From assembly GCF_001618955.1 (NCBI RefSeq), contig NZ_LVYV01000053.1, positions 62,001 through 126,000 of the forward strand: DNA of 64,000 nucleotides, given 5' to 3'. Under the pieces are notes generated by a model, which saw nothing but the letters and a program-made list of their open reading frames with translations, had not been told where the DNA came from and did not search any database. The stretch comes from Tardiphaga robiniae. GTDB lineage: Bacteria > Pseudomonadota > Alphaproteobacteria > Rhizobiales > Xanthobacteraceae. Position 1 is the stretch's first letter. Each line of letters begins with the position of its first letter. Shown here one piece after another: positions 34,013 to 43,196 of this stretch. The translations under genes and the position numbers were made by a program.

Positions 34013-35184
34013 CTTTCGAAAGCGCTCGGAGCGCGCCCGATCGACGTTCCCAATGAAGGTCTGACTGACAGCGGGAAGTCGACCTCTCGAATCTTCCGCA
34101 GGGTTTCCAAGAGGGGGCCATCATCTTCGGCACAAAGCGCCATTCACGCTTAAAAAGGGTAATTAGCCCGCCCAGCGTCCACGGTTGTGCCATTTCACGA
34201 CGTTTGGTGACTACGACCTCAAGATACTGACTAGGCGACCACCATTCCCCCGGCTGCGTTGTCTTTCGATCAGCACGTAAAATGTCGGCTTCCAACGATT
34301 GCTGCGGGCTGCATCGTTCGTCACGACTGCCCCTGTCCGACTTAGAAGCGCGTACGATGTGCTCCAGGCCGAAACGCCAACACATGCTGTGCTCGATTTT
34401 GCCCTTGGTGGCGGGAGCGTCGCTTACGGAAAGTTGGGGCGACTGGTGCTCGGGACGATCGGGGTCATCTCATTGGGAGTCATCCCAATCATTGAGTGCC
34501 TCCATGGTAGGTTTCCTCTGGTGCGGATGGAGGTTCTGCACTTGATCAACGCAGATCAGTCGAAGCACTCCTTGCCCGTCGCATACTGGCCAGGACTCAC
34601 GCCTTCCCTCGTGCAAACTTGAGGGTGTATCGAGGCAGGTCGGATCAGACCGGCATTTTCACACCACAGCAAGATGCCAACGGATATTGACGTGGTTGTT
34701 GTCAGAGAGGGCAAGAACTGGCTCGCTGTATCTCGTCGAAGCCTTCATCGTGCATTTGACGAGGTTCTGGGTATGGGACCGGTGACGTTCCTACGCCACA
34801 AGCGCTTGTGCGACATTCATTCTATCCTGCGAGAAAGCGATCCGACGCAAACCACAGTGGCCAAAGTCGCAATCGAACATGGATTTATCGAATTGGGGCG
34901 TTTCGCCTACTACTACCACACTCTTTTCGGAGAGCATCCGTCGAGGACGCTCGGCACTCGTCCCTCTACGCATCGCTCGCTGTTGCATGACATTAGCCCG
35001 GTTCCAGATCTGTGGCTTTGAAATTGCATCTCGGAGTCACCTAGCGCATCCAGGACGATGATCGCGCGCTTGATCACGGCCTTCAGGGCGGCGTGCAGTT
35101 GCTGCGTGTCATGCCGGCACCCATTGCGTATTGCCGGCTCTGTGGCACGATAAAGCGAATTTTCAGCAGTCGGTTTGTGTGCAA
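34013..35184. other. Decayed, gene-poor stretch
   Basis: About 1.2 kb with short frames that stop often and codon use unlike the neighbours. I see an AraC-family C-terminal remnant (34674-35021) and, in the same frame upstream (34299-34622), a weak receiver-domain-like piece (THAVLDFALGG) ending in a TGA. A minus-strand frame at 34913-35200 (95 aa) is not convincing. The stretch may be an old insertion or deletion scar. Confidence 0.45.
34674..35021 (+). pseudogene. AraC-family regulator remnant (C-terminal DNA-binding domain only)
   Basis: 115 codons are open and encode both helix-turn-helix motifs of an AraC domain: VSRRSLHRAFDEVLGMGPVTFLR, then VAIEHGFIELGRFAYYYHTLFGEHPS. The N-terminal effector domain (normally about 200 residues) is missing, and a TGA at 34620-34622 lies in frame just upstream. 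The first helix of the domain is altered (DVVVVREGKNW). It is therefore probably a pseudogene and not a small regulator. It does not appear to control a neighbour. Confidence 0.55.
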
Positions 35185-35487
35185 ATGATCTTTGAGCCAA
35201 TTCGATTGATGCCTGAGGCGCCCGGGCAAACCCCGGCGAAGAACCGCACGATCTTTTCTCTCCTGGCGGCGATTAGATGGGTCCAGCGTTACGTTGACAG
35301 CGAAGCCAAGACAACGCCGCGGTGGGCGAAGCTGATCGCTGTTCTTGATGAGGCGACTGTCGGGGAAATTGAGCCGCCCGACGTTCGAGCCGCGCTCCAT
35401 GTCGCTTTGATGGCTGAAGGATGGGCGATGCCAGACGAGCTTGAGCAGCCAGATATATTCACATCTGGCCGAGTGGATTCCCCGTAA
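35185..35487 (+). CDS. Small hypothetical protein
   Basis: About 100 residues from the ATG at 35185, or 118 from 35131; no clear ribosome site decides. The middle (FSLLAAIRWVQRYVDSEAKTTPRWAKLIAVLDEA) could form amphipathic helices; no signal or membrane segment, no known family. It lies between the AraC remnant and the amidohydrolase gene. The codon pattern is more plausible than elsewhere in this stretch, but it may still be a chance frame. Confidence 0.35.
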   Translation: MIFEPIRLMPEAPGQTPAKNRTIFSLLAAIRWVQRYVDSEAKTTPRWAKLIAVLDEATVGEIEPPDVRAALHVALMAEGWAMPDELEQPDIFTSGRVDSP

Positions 35488-35565
35488 ATCCACCGGTGGC
35501 GGCGCCACCTTCAAGTGGACGCCGACATCTGTCATAGTGCAAGCCTCACTGCTCGGAGAACGCTC

Positions 35566-36894
35566 ATGTTGTTCCCTGTCGGTAGTCTATGGCTCGCAGC
35601 AGTTCTCGCGCTGGCATTTTGCACCAGCGCAAGCGCCGACGATGTGCTCTTCGAAAATGTTCGAATCTTCGACGGAAGAAGCGCCACTCTTTCCGCTCCG
35701 TCACATGTGCTGGTCAAGGGTAACGTCATCGAGCATATCTCTGCGGCGCCGATAGCAGCCGCAGACGCTCAGCGTGTCGCAGGAAACGGGTATACGCTGA
35801 TGCCCGGCCTGATCGACAATCATTGGCACGCGATGTTGGTGCGGGTGACGCCGGCACAGGCTTTCGGTGACGTCGGCTACAACAATCTGCTGGCCGGCAA
35901 CGAAGCGACTGACACTCTCATGCGCGGCTTCACCACGGTTCGCGATGTTGGCGGGCCGGTGTTCGGCCTCAAGCGCGCCATCGACGAGGGCATCGTCAAG
36001 GGCCCGCGCATCTATCCCTCAGGCGCCATGATCACCGTCACGAGCGGGCACGGGGATTTCCGTCAGCTGACCGATCTGCCACGCACGATCGGCGGCATGC
36101 TCACCCGCATGGAGCAGGTCGGTGGCGCGATGGTCGCGGACAGCCCTGACGAGGTACGCCTGCGCGCGCGCGAACAACTCATGCAAGGCGCCTCCCAGGT
36201 CAAGTTGACGGCGGGCGGCGGAGTGTCGTCACCTTTCAGTCCGGTCGACGTGACCACTTTCACCGAGGCGGAACTACGCGCCGCCGTTGAAGCGGCCGAG
36301 AACTGGGGCACATATGTCGCCGCGCATGCCTTTACTCCGGCTGCAATCCAGAGAGCCGTTGCCGCTGGCGTGAAGTGCATCGAACACGGCATGCTGATGG
36401 ACGAGGCAACCGCCAGGCTGCTTGCCGAGAAGGGCATCTGGTTGAGCTTGCAGCCCCTCCCCGAGGACCTGAGGCTTGGCTTTCCGGAGGGGTCAGTCCA
36501 GCGAGCCAAGGCGGATGAGGTCTGGCCCGGCATAGCGAGGTCCTACGAGTTTGCCAGGAAGTACAAGATCAAGACGGCGTGGGGTACCGACGTGCTGTTC
36601 TCTCGCGCGCTGGCGCAGCAACAGGGCGCAATTCTGGCCTCGCTCACGCGCTGGTACACCCCCGCCGAAGCGCTGGTCATGGCGACATCGACAAACGCCG
36701 AACTGCTGGCACTGTCCGGCAAGCGCAACCCCTATCCCGGCAAGCTCGGCGTCGTGGAACAAGGCGCACTTGCGGATTTACTGCTTGTCGACGGCAATCC
36801 GCTGGACAACATCAACCTGATTGCAGATCCCGCGAACAACTTCAAAATCATCATGAAGGACGGCGTCATCTACAAGAACACTTTGAGCAAGTGA
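35566..36894 (+). CDS. Secreted metal-dependent amidohydrolase (Xaa-Pro/Xaa-Arg dipeptidase-like)
   Basis: 442 residues from the ATG at 35566 (GGAG, 7-8 nt spacing); 17 codons upstream in frame are discarded. A signal peptide (SLWLAAVLALAFCTSASA) leads into the amidohydrolase fold. Metal ligands H86 and H88 lie in DNHWHAM, further candidate ligands are the Lys in QVKLTAGGG, the His in YVAAHAF, the His in CIEHGM and the Asp in AWGTDVLF. This matches the periplasmic prolidase-like/imidazolonepropionase-related group that hydrolyses dipeptides or N-acyl amino acids. It stands alone, with no partner genes. Confidence 0.8.
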   Translation: MLFPVGSLWLAAVLALAFCTSASADDVLFENVRIFDGRSATLSAPSHVLVKGNVIEHISAAPIAAADAQRVAGNGYTLMPGLIDNHWHAMLVRVTPAQAFGDVGYNNLLAGNEATDTLMRGFTTVRDVGGPVFGLKRAIDEGIVKGPRIYPSGAMITVTSGHGDFRQLTDLPRTIGGMLTRMEQVGGAMVADSPDEVRLRAREQLMQGASQVKLTAGGGVSSPFSPVDVTTFTEAELRAAVEAAENWGTYVAAHAFTPAAIQRAVAAGVKCIEHGMLMDEATARLLAEKGIWLSLQPLPEDLRLGFPEGSVQRAKADEVWPGIARSYEFARKYKIKTAWGTDVLFSRALAQQQGAILASLTRWYTPAEALVMATSTNAELLALSGKRNPYPGKLGVVEQGALADLLLVDGNPLDNINLIADPANNFKIIMKDGVIYKNTLSK

Positions 36895-37085
36895 GCCTAC
36901 GTCAAACCAGGCGATGTTATGCACAAATCCGTCGGAGTGGCGGGATTCCAGCGTCTGCCGCTAAAACCGATCGGGCGTCTCGGGCGTATCTTGGTTGCTG
37001 GGCCGCGATCGACGATGGCAGCTCATCTTGATCTGTCCCGCGCCAGTCGGAGGCGTAGTCGTTCCGAGACAAAGCAGGTGCCCGC

Positions 37086-37493
37086 ATGCGCAGCCTCCTC
37101 TTTTTGATCGCTATAGTGATCGGCCTCGCATCGCCTGTCCGTGCTGCGGATGATGTCGCGGCGGCGCAGAAGATCATCAGCTCCCAAGCCGATGCGCTGG
37201 CGCGCGACGACGCTGTGACTGCCTATGGATTCGCGGCCCCCGGCATCCAGAGCATTTTCACCGATCCCGACAGCTTCATGGACATGGTGCGCAACGCCTA
37301 TGCGCCCATCTATCGCCATCGCAGCTTCGAATTCACCGAGAGCAATACGTCCGGTGGCACGATCGAGCAGAAAGTCCATATCGTCGATGCCGATGGTGTG
37401 CCGTGGGATGCGCTCTACACGCTGGAGCCCCAGCCGGATGGCAGCCTGAAGATCAGTGGCTGCATGTTGCTGAAGGTAGGCCAGGCTGTGTGA
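37086..37493 (+). CDS. DUF4864 family secreted protein
   Basis: 135 residues. A short signal peptide (LLFLIAIVIGLASPVRA) precedes a domain with IISSQADALARDDAVTAYGFAAPGIQSIF, the pattern of DUF4864, a cystatin/NTF2-like fold of unknown role. The start ATG has AGGTG six nt upstream. It may be monocistronic; the next gene starts 83 bp later on the same strand. Confidence 0.7.
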   Translation: MRSLLFLIAIVIGLASPVRAADDVAAAQKIISSQADALARDDAVTAYGFAAPGIQSIFTDPDSFMDMVRNAYAPIYRHRSFEFTESNTSGGTIEQKVHIVDADGVPWDALYTLEPQPDGSLKISGCMLLKVGQAV

Positions 37494-37576
37494 CACCTCA
37501 CAGCGGCATTCACATTCGCACCTCACATCATCTATAATAGGTCCTGCACGTCTCTCGTCCTACGGTTGCTTCCCGG

Positions 37577-38041
37577 GTGAATTTGTTGCGGTATCTGTCC
37601 CTCAGCGCACTGTCTCCGATTGTCCTGGGCAGCCTGTTGGCGTGCGGGGTGTCGACCATCGCGATGGCTGACGCGCGTCGCCTATCCCTGATGCCTGATC
37701 CGCGCGGCGAGTTCATTCGGCTCTGCGCGCCCTTCATGGTGTCGCGCTATGCGCATCCCGAAGCGATCTGCGACTGCGTCCGCACCGCGCTGATCAGCGA
37801 AATCGGCGATCGCGATATTCTCGACGCTATCCTCTACGGCGTCACCGAGCGCGGCGTCCCCACGCTGAACCAGAACTGGCTGCCACCGGACAAACAAACC
37901 TTGATCCCGCGGACCATGACGGCGATTGCCGAGCCGACGCTTGATTGCATGTTCGGTAACGGACCGGCCAAACGCGCGCTCGAAAACGTACCGATCGATG
38001 GATTTCCGGCGATGCCGCCAGTGCAGGATCTGACGCCTTAA
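37577..38041 (+). CDS. Small secreted hypothetical protein
   Basis: 154 residues from a GTG at 37577 with no strong ribosome site, so the start is uncertain. The N-terminus (LLRYLSLSALSPIVLGSLLACGVSTIAMA) is a signal peptide, with an LLACG stretch that could alternatively be read as a lipobox. The mature part has paired cysteines (AICDCVRTAL) and a final Cys near 128. No family is recognised. It ends in a 4-bp tail-to-tail overlap (TTAA) with the MFS gene. Confidence 0.6.
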   Translation: MNLLRYLSLSALSPIVLGSLLACGVSTIAMADARRLSLMPDPRGEFIRLCAPFMVSRYAHPEAICDCVRTALISEIGDRDILDAILYGVTERGVPTLNQNWLPPDKQTLIPRTMTAIAEPTLDCMFGNGPAKRALENVPIDGFPAMPPVQDLTP

Positions 38042-39288
38042 GCGACAGACGCGCCCGGCGCGAAAGCCGTGCGGCGACGCGCGCGCAACATCAGCGCCGT
38101 GATGATGGTGACGTTAAGCGCGTTCCAGGCAAGGCCGTTCATGAACGCTGCCGCGTAGGAACCCGTGGCGTCGAAGATGACGCCGGACATCCAGCCGCCA
38201 AGTGACATGCCTCCTACCGTGCCCAATATGACAATACCGACACGCGTAGCCGCCTGCGATGCAGGCATCGCCTCGCGGATGACGATGGCATAGGCCGGCA
38301 CGATGCCGCCCTGAAACAGGCCGAACATCGCGGAGATGATGTAGAGCGAGGCAAGGCTGTCGAAGAACAGATAGAACAGCAGCGCGACGCCCTGCGCGAT
38401 CGATCCCACCAGCAGCGTGCGGATGCCGCCGATGCGATCAGCGAGGAATCCCGAGCCGACGCGACTGATGATGCCAAAGGCAAGCATCAGCGACAGCATC
38501 TCGGCGCCGCGCGTCACGCCGTAGCCGAGATCGCCGCAATAGGCGACGATGTGGACCTGCGGCATCGCCATGGCGACACAGCAGCCGATGCCGGCCACGA
38601 AGAGAAGCGTTGTCAGCGTGTTGTTGCTGAGCTGGAGATCGACCTTGGGCGGCGGCGCATTGACGTGACTACGTCGTGTGACCGTACCCATCTGCGCGCG
38701 CAGAACCGCAAGCATCAGGAGCATCAGGACGGTCGTGACGACCCCGACACTGATATGCGTCGACCGCCAGCCAAAAGTCAGAATGCCCCAGCTGACAATC
38801 GGCGGCCAGAGCGTGCCGCCGATATAGCTGCCAGTCGCAGCGACAGTCACCGCAATGCCACGCCGGCGCTCGAACCAGTGCGACGCTTCCGCCATCAGCG
38901 GCCCGAAGGTTGCCGACGACCCTGCCCCGATCACCACGTGAATAAGATTGAACTGCCAGAGCGCCGTGGACCGCGACGCGAGAAGATAACCGGCACTCAT
39001 CAGCACCGTCGCGAGCGCAATCGTGGCCACGATGCCAAACCGGTCCGTGAGCCTGCCGGCGATCACGCCGCCGAGGCCGAAGCCGACCATGGTCAGGGTA
39101 AAGGCCAGCGACGCCGCGCCGCGGCTGGCCGCGAAATCGGCCTGCACGGCCGGGAGCGCCACCACCACCGACCACATGCCCACTGACCCGAGCGAGCCGA
39201 TGATCAAGGCAAGCGACAGCCGGATCCAGGCCTGACGGGAGTCAGGCAGGAACGGCGTCGAATCTGAAGTGGGGGTCGCGATCGTCAC
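38038..39288 (-). CDS. MFS transporter (MFS_1, monocarboxylate/oxalate-formate antiporter-like)
   Basis: 416 residues with 12 hydrophobic segments. Loop 2-3 has the MFS motif GRLTDRFG, and loop 8-9 ADRIGG. The order of segments and the ATFGPLMAEASHWFERRRGIAV stretch resemble the oxalate/formate antiporter and monocarboxylate porter group. The start is a GTG at 39288 without a strong site. It is a single gene beside flhA, transcribed away from it. The substrate is unknown. Confidence 0.8.
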   Translation of the reverse strand: MTIATPTSDSTPFLPDSRQAWIRLSLALIIGSLGSVGMWSVVVALPAVQADFAASRGAASLAFTLTMVGFGLGGVIAGRLTDRFGIVATIALATVLMSAGYLLASRSTALWQFNLIHVVIGAGSSATFGPLMAEASHWFERRRGIAVTVAATGSYIGGTLWPPIVSWGILTFGWRSTHISVGVVTTVLMLLMLAVLRAQMGTVTRRSHVNAPPPKVDLQLSNNTLTTLLFVAGIGCCVAMAMPQVHIVAYCGDLGYGVTRGAEMLSLMLAFGIISRVGSGFLADRIGGIRTLLVGSIAQGVALLFYLFFDSLASLYIISAMFGLFQGGIVPAYAIVIREAMPASQAATRVGIVILGTVGGMSLGGWMSGVIFDATGSYAAAFMNGLAWNALNVTIITALMLRARRRTAFAPGASVA

Positions 39289-39421
39289 GGCGGCAACATC
39301 CTCGGCGTGTGCCCACAGGTCAAGCGATATGCCGAAGGATTAGGCATGCAGAAGCAGCGCAACAACAGCGGGCCGCCAAACTGGCTCCGGGCTTGTGGCA
39401 AAGCCGCGCAATAACGCCTCG

Positions 39422-39436
39422 TTAACCCTTTGCTAA
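39422..39436 (+). promoter_or_regulatory. CtrA-like box upstream of flhA
   Basis: TTAA-CCCTTTG-CTAA fits the CtrA consensus TTAA-N7-TTAA with one mismatch. It lies about 170 bp before the flhA start, in an otherwise noncoding gap, as expected for a CtrA-controlled class II flagellar gene. Confidence 0.5.
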
Positions 39437-39601
39437 CCATACACACGGCAAAAATTGCCGAGTGGAGTCGCGTCTCGTCAGCTGACCGGGGGAATGCCCG
39501 TGGATGCCAGTGCGGTGCCTCACTTGCGGATCGGCGGCCCTTCGGCCGCTGCGCAGACGTTCGGCAGTCGCGAACGACATTCGCGCGGGGAAGCGGCATC
39601 G

Positions 39602-41737
39602 ATGACGGATTTGATCGCGGGTCAGGGTCTGGGCGCACCCAAGAGCGGCGGTTTCGACTTCGCCAGCATCAAGACGAACGTCCTGCGCGGCGATATCGGC
39701 CTCGCATTTGGCGTTCTGATCATCCTTGTCGTCCTGATCATGCCACTGCCAGCCATCGTGATGGATCTGTTCCTCGCGATCTCCATCACCATGTCGGTGC
39801 TGATCCTGATGACGGCGCTGTTCACCCAGACGCCGCTGGAATTCTCGTCGTTCCCCACCGTGCTGCTGATCTCGACCATGTTGCGGTTGTCGCTGAACCT
39901 CGCCTCGACCCGCCTGATCCTGTCGCATGGCCACGAAGGCACCGCCGCCGCCGGCCACGTCATCGAGGCGTTCGGCAATTTCGTAATGGGTGGCAACTTC
40001 GTCATCGGCATCGTCGTGTTCGCGATCCTGGTGATCGTGAACTTCATCGTCATCACCAAGGGTTCGGGCCGTATCGCCGAAGTCGCGGCACGCTTCCAGC
40101 TGGACTCGATGCCCGGCAAGCAGATGGCGATCGACGCCGACCTCTCGGCCGGCCTGATCGACGAGGCCACCGCCAAGGCGCGCCGCAAGGACCTTGAAGA
40201 CGAAAGTGGCTTCTTCGGCGCCATGGACGGTGCTTCCAAGTTCGTCCGCGGCGATGCCATTGCCGGCCTGCTCATCACCGCCATCAACGTCATCGGCGGG
40301 ATCATCATCGGCGTCGCGCAGCAGGGCCTGTCGTTCTCGGAAGCCGGCCGCACCTATACGCTGCTGACCGTCGGCGACGGCCTGGTCACACAGGTTCCGG
40401 CGCTGATTGTCTCGACCGCCGCAGGCCTGCTCGTCTCGAAGGCGGGCATTACCGGCGCCGCCGACAAGACGCTGATCAAGCAATTCTCCGGCTATCCGCA
40501 GGCGCTGGGCATGTCGGCCGGCGTCATGCTGACGCTGGCGCTGCTGCCGGGCATTCCGATGCTGCCGTTCCTCGCGCTCGGCGGCGGCGCAGCCTATCTC
40601 GCCGTCACTGCCAACAAGCGCAACAAGATCGCCCGCGCGGAAGTCGCGCATCAGGCCGCAGCACCGGCCGCGGCCGCCGCCGCACAAGCCGCCGCCGCGG
40701 ACGAGCCGATCTCCGCATCGCTGAAGATCGACGATCTCAAGATCGAGCTGGGCTACGCGCTGCTGCCGCTGGTCAATGGCCCGGACGGCACCGATCGCCT
40801 GACCGAACAGATCAAGGCGCTGCGCAAGTCGCTCGCTGTCGAAATGGGTTTCGTGATGCCGTCGGTCCGAATTCTGGACAACGTGCAGCTCGAAGCCAAC
40901 ACCTACATCATCAAGATCAAGGAAGTAGACGCCGGCACCGGCCGCATCTGGCCGAACCAGTTCATGGTCATGGATCCCGGTGGTAATCAGGTCAATGTCC
41001 CGGGCATTCACACGACAGAGCCGACCTTCGGCCTGCCCGCGACCTGGGTCGATGCCGGCCTGAAGGAAGAAGCCTCGCTCAAGGGCTACACCGTGGTCGA
41101 TGCCGCCACGGTCTTGTCGACGCATCTGACAGAGCTGCTGAAGGGCAACATGTCGGACCTGTTGTCCTATGGCGAAGTCCAGAAACTCCTGAAGGATCTG
41201 CCGAAGGAACAAGGCGAACTGGTCAAGGACATCGTCCCCTCGCTCATCACCGTGTCGGGCATCCAGCGCGTACTGCAATTGCTGCTCACCGAACGTATTT
41301 CGGTGCGCGATCTCTCGACCATCCTCGAAGGCATTGCCGACGCCCTCGCCTTCTCGCGCAACCCCTCGACCATCGTCGAGCATGTGCGTGCGCGCCTCGC
41401 GCGACAGATCTGCGCGCAGAACACGTCCTACAACGGCTACCTGCCGCTCATCGCACTGTCGGCGCAGTGGGAGCAGGCCTTCGCGGAATCGATCATCGGC
41501 ACCGGCGAAGAACGCAGTCTCGCGATGCAGCCGTCGAAGCTGTCGGAGTTCATGACCACCGTGCGCGATCGTTTCGAACAGGCCGCGCGCGAAGGCGAAG
41601 CGCCGGTGCTGGTCACCTCGGCCTCGATCCGGCCGTTCGTGCGCTCGCTGGTGGAACGGTTCCGCGCACAAACCACCGTGCTGTCCCAGGCGGAAATCCA
41701 CCCCCGCGCGCGCCTGAAGACCGTCGGAAGCGTCTGA
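39602..41737 (+). CDS. flhA: Flagellar biosynthesis protein FlhA
   Basis: 711 residues from the ATG at 39602 (GGGGAAG about 10 nt upstream); an in-frame extension to 39455 is possible but reads through the promoter. The N-terminal half has eight membrane segments, beginning IGLAFGVLIILVVLIMPLP. The conserved FHIPEP region is recognisable as SSFPTVLLISTMLRLSLNLASTRLIL, and the KQMAIDADLSAG loop follows. The C-terminal cytoplasmic half (about 360-711) docks export substrates. FlhA forms the gated ring of the flagellar type III export apparatus. Other export genes (flhB, fliR) are not adjacent. Confidence 0.93.
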   Translation: MTDLIAGQGLGAPKSGGFDFASIKTNVLRGDIGLAFGVLIILVVLIMPLPAIVMDLFLAISITMSVLILMTALFTQTPLEFSSFPTVLLISTMLRLSLNLASTRLILSHGHEGTAAAGHVIEAFGNFVMGGNFVIGIVVFAILVIVNFIVITKGSGRIAEVAARFQLDSMPGKQMAIDADLSAGLIDEATAKARRKDLEDESGFFGAMDGASKFVRGDAIAGLLITAINVIGGIIIGVAQQGLSFSEAGRTYTLLTVGDGLVTQVPALIVSTAAGLLVSKAGITGAADKTLIKQFSGYPQALGMSAGVMLTLALLPGIPMLPFLALGGGAAYLAVTANKRNKIARAEVAHQAAAPAAAAAAQAAAADEPISASLKIDDLKIELGYALLPLVNGPDGTDRLTEQIKALRKSLAVEMGFVMPSVRILDNVQLEANTYIIKIKEVDAGTGRIWPNQFMVMDPGGNQVNVPGIHTTEPTFGLPATWVDAGLKEEASLKGYTVVDAATVLSTHLTELLKGNMSDLLSYGEVQKLLKDLPKEQGELVKDIVPSLITVSGIQRVLQLLLTERISVRDLSTILEGIADALAFSRNPSTIVEHVRARLARQICAQNTSYNGYLPLIALSAQWEQAFAESIIGTGEERSLAMQPSKLSEFMTTVRDRFEQAAREGEAPVLVTSASIRPFVRSLVERFRAQTTVLSQAEIHPRARLKTVGSV

Positions 41738-42066
41738 GTCGGCGGCAAGAGGCCAGCAACCTTGCCCGAAACCGATGTAAATTCGTCACAGACAAGAGAT
41801 TTGCTAGAATGTCGCATCCCGAGGCCATTTCGGGGCGACGGCACGAATCACTCTCAACGCTCTGATAATAAATAATAATTTATGAATTTCAGGACCAAGC
41901 CGGGTGCTTCAATCGCGCCGGATCACGTCTTATCACTGCCTTGTGATCGACTATTTGGAACGGAACGACCCAACACCACGTTTCCTATGCGTGATGAGTT
42001 GAACCTGCCGACGCGGACACGACACAAACGGTCGTAGGCAGAGTAAGACGGCAGGGAGCGTTTCCA
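41738..42066. other. Intergenic region downstream of flhA
   Basis: 329 bp without a gene. It has an AT-rich run around 41862-41890 containing the palindrome ATAAAT-AATA-ATTTAT. No terminator is evident after flhA. The last 200 bp presumably carry the promoter of the next small gene. Confidence 0.4.
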
Positions 42067-42273
42067 ATGAACCACTCGATTTACAGCGCGGATCGCATGA
42101 CCCACCTCAAGGTGGTGATCGTTGCTCTGGTCGCCGGTATCTTCGTGGCAGGCTTCGGAATCTCGGCCCGCATGAATGCTGACGAAGGCTACAGCCAGAC
42201 CGCCAGCGCTCGTGTGATCAAAGCAGGCCAGCCGGTTGCTGTCACCACTTCGAACGCCAGCATGGTCCGCTAA
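42067..42273 (+). CDS. Small single-span membrane protein
   Basis: 68 residues. One membrane segment (VVIVALVAGIFVAGFGISA) and a short polar C-terminal tail (ARVIKAGQPVAVTTSN). GGGAG lies about 8 nt before the ATG. Proteins of this type recur as short hypothetical membrane proteins in Bradyrhizobium relatives; no function is known. A strong terminator lies 90 bp after the stop. Confidence 0.65.
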   Translation: MNHSIYSADRMTHLKVVIVALVAGIFVAGFGISARMNADEGYSQTASARVIKAGQPVAVTTSNASMVR

Positions 42274-42363
42274 GGAATTCAGGAATTCGCGTGGCGATGT
42301 CCCCCAAGGTCGTCAGGTGAATACATAGAAGCTCCACTTCCCCCCGAGTGGACTTCTGAATGG

Positions 42364-42396
42364 AAAACGCCCGCTCCCCACGGGCGTTTTTCTTTT
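42364..42396 (+). terminator. Rho-independent terminator
   Basis: Perfect 10-bp stem, arms 42364-42373 (AAAACGCCCG) and 42381-42390, with a 7-nt loop and a TTTTTCTTTT tail. It ends the transcript of the small membrane protein gene. Confidence 0.9.
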
Positions 42397-42416
42397 GTGG
42401 GGTGCTTTCTTGCTTT

Positions 42417-42930
42417 CCCTCCCTCAAGCAGCGCAGCTGCGCAGTGGGAGGGATATTCTGCGCGCCAGCGCGCCATCACAGATCAAATTTCAAACAGCCA
42501 CGCTCTCGCAGTCTCGCGGCGCTTGCGCGTCCGAGGTATGAGCAGTGCCCCTCATCAAACATGAGGGGTGGCGGCGCGCCGTGAGGCGCGAAGGGTGGTA
42601 TCTGTCGCGATCCGCTCCACCGGAACGCCGGCAAGCTGCAACCGCGCAACGCCTCACGGCGCGCCACCGCGGCGATTTCTGTCCCCGGGACCGTTCTTCC
42701 GGGCAAAGGCGCAGAGCTCCGCACTCCGCTGATCCCGACGGTTTCCCGCCGTTCACCAATGCCACGTCCAGCCAGCATGAGTGGCAGACCCCCCCGTAGT
42801 GGGGCCGGACGGTGACCCAAGGCCTCCCGAGTGCGCGGGGTACGTCACCCCACACCCGCAGGCGCCGCAATCCAGATCCCACCTCAAGACGCCTCATGAA
42901 GCGCCCCTCGCGAACCGGATGAGCGGAGGA
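42417..42930. repeat. GC-rich, palindrome-dense intergenic element, noncoding
   Basis: Several inverted repeats are nested here. CCCTCCC/GGGAGGG (42417-42452) encloses the palindrome GCGCAGCTGCGC. CCCCTCAT-CAAAC-ATGAGGGG (42548-42568) is an 8-bp hairpin. A 16-bp inverted repeat joins 42573-42588 (GGCGCGCCGTGAGGCG) to 42650-42665. CCCCGTAGTGGGG lies near 42793. Frames in both directions are Arg/Pro/Ser-rich and not credible as proteins. It could be a mobile structured element or a noncoding RNA. Confidence 0.5.
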
Positions 42931-42994
42931 TAATCCTGCTGGGGATATTGTCAAGATAAAATAGGAAGAAATGTTTAAGCCCTATTCTCTCGAT

Positions 42995-43108
42995 TGTCAT
43001 TCCGGGGGCGCTCTTGCGCGAGCCCGGAATCCATAACCACGATCGCGCGTATGGATTCCGGACCTGCCCCCAGCCGGCTACGCCTGTCGGGCGCGTCCCG
43101 GAATGACA
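42995..43108. repeat. Palindromic repeat (REP-like), full copy upstream of the GIY-YIG gene
   Basis: A nested palindrome of 114 bp: outer arms TGTCATTCCGGG (42995-43006) and CCCGGAATGACA (43097-43108), inner arms CCGGAATCCAT (43024-43034) and ATGGATTCCGG (43051-43061). The whole can fold into a long branched hairpin. It ends 88 bp before the nuclease start. Confidence 0.8.
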
Positions 43109-43196
43109 GCCAGTGAGCTCAAAATCGCATCGCACCTAGCTGCGCGAACTACACTTTCCTCACCAAAGCCCAACACCGATAATCGCGGTGATCGCA

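Noticed and set aside
39422-41701. A 759-codon open frame on the minus strand
   Set aside because: It is antisense to flhA along its whole length; the protein is rich in His, Arg, Gln and Asp as expected from the reverse complement of GC-rich codons.
41868-41883. ATAAAT-AATA-ATTTAT, similar to the regulon box
   Set aside because: No TATCTC-like sequence follows at 22 bp in either direction and it sits in a plain AT-rich run, so I do not count it as a copy.
42490-42954. Arg/Pro-rich frames of 84-154 codons on both strands
   Set aside because: They run through several inverted repeats and have no protein-like pattern; treated as a noncoding element.
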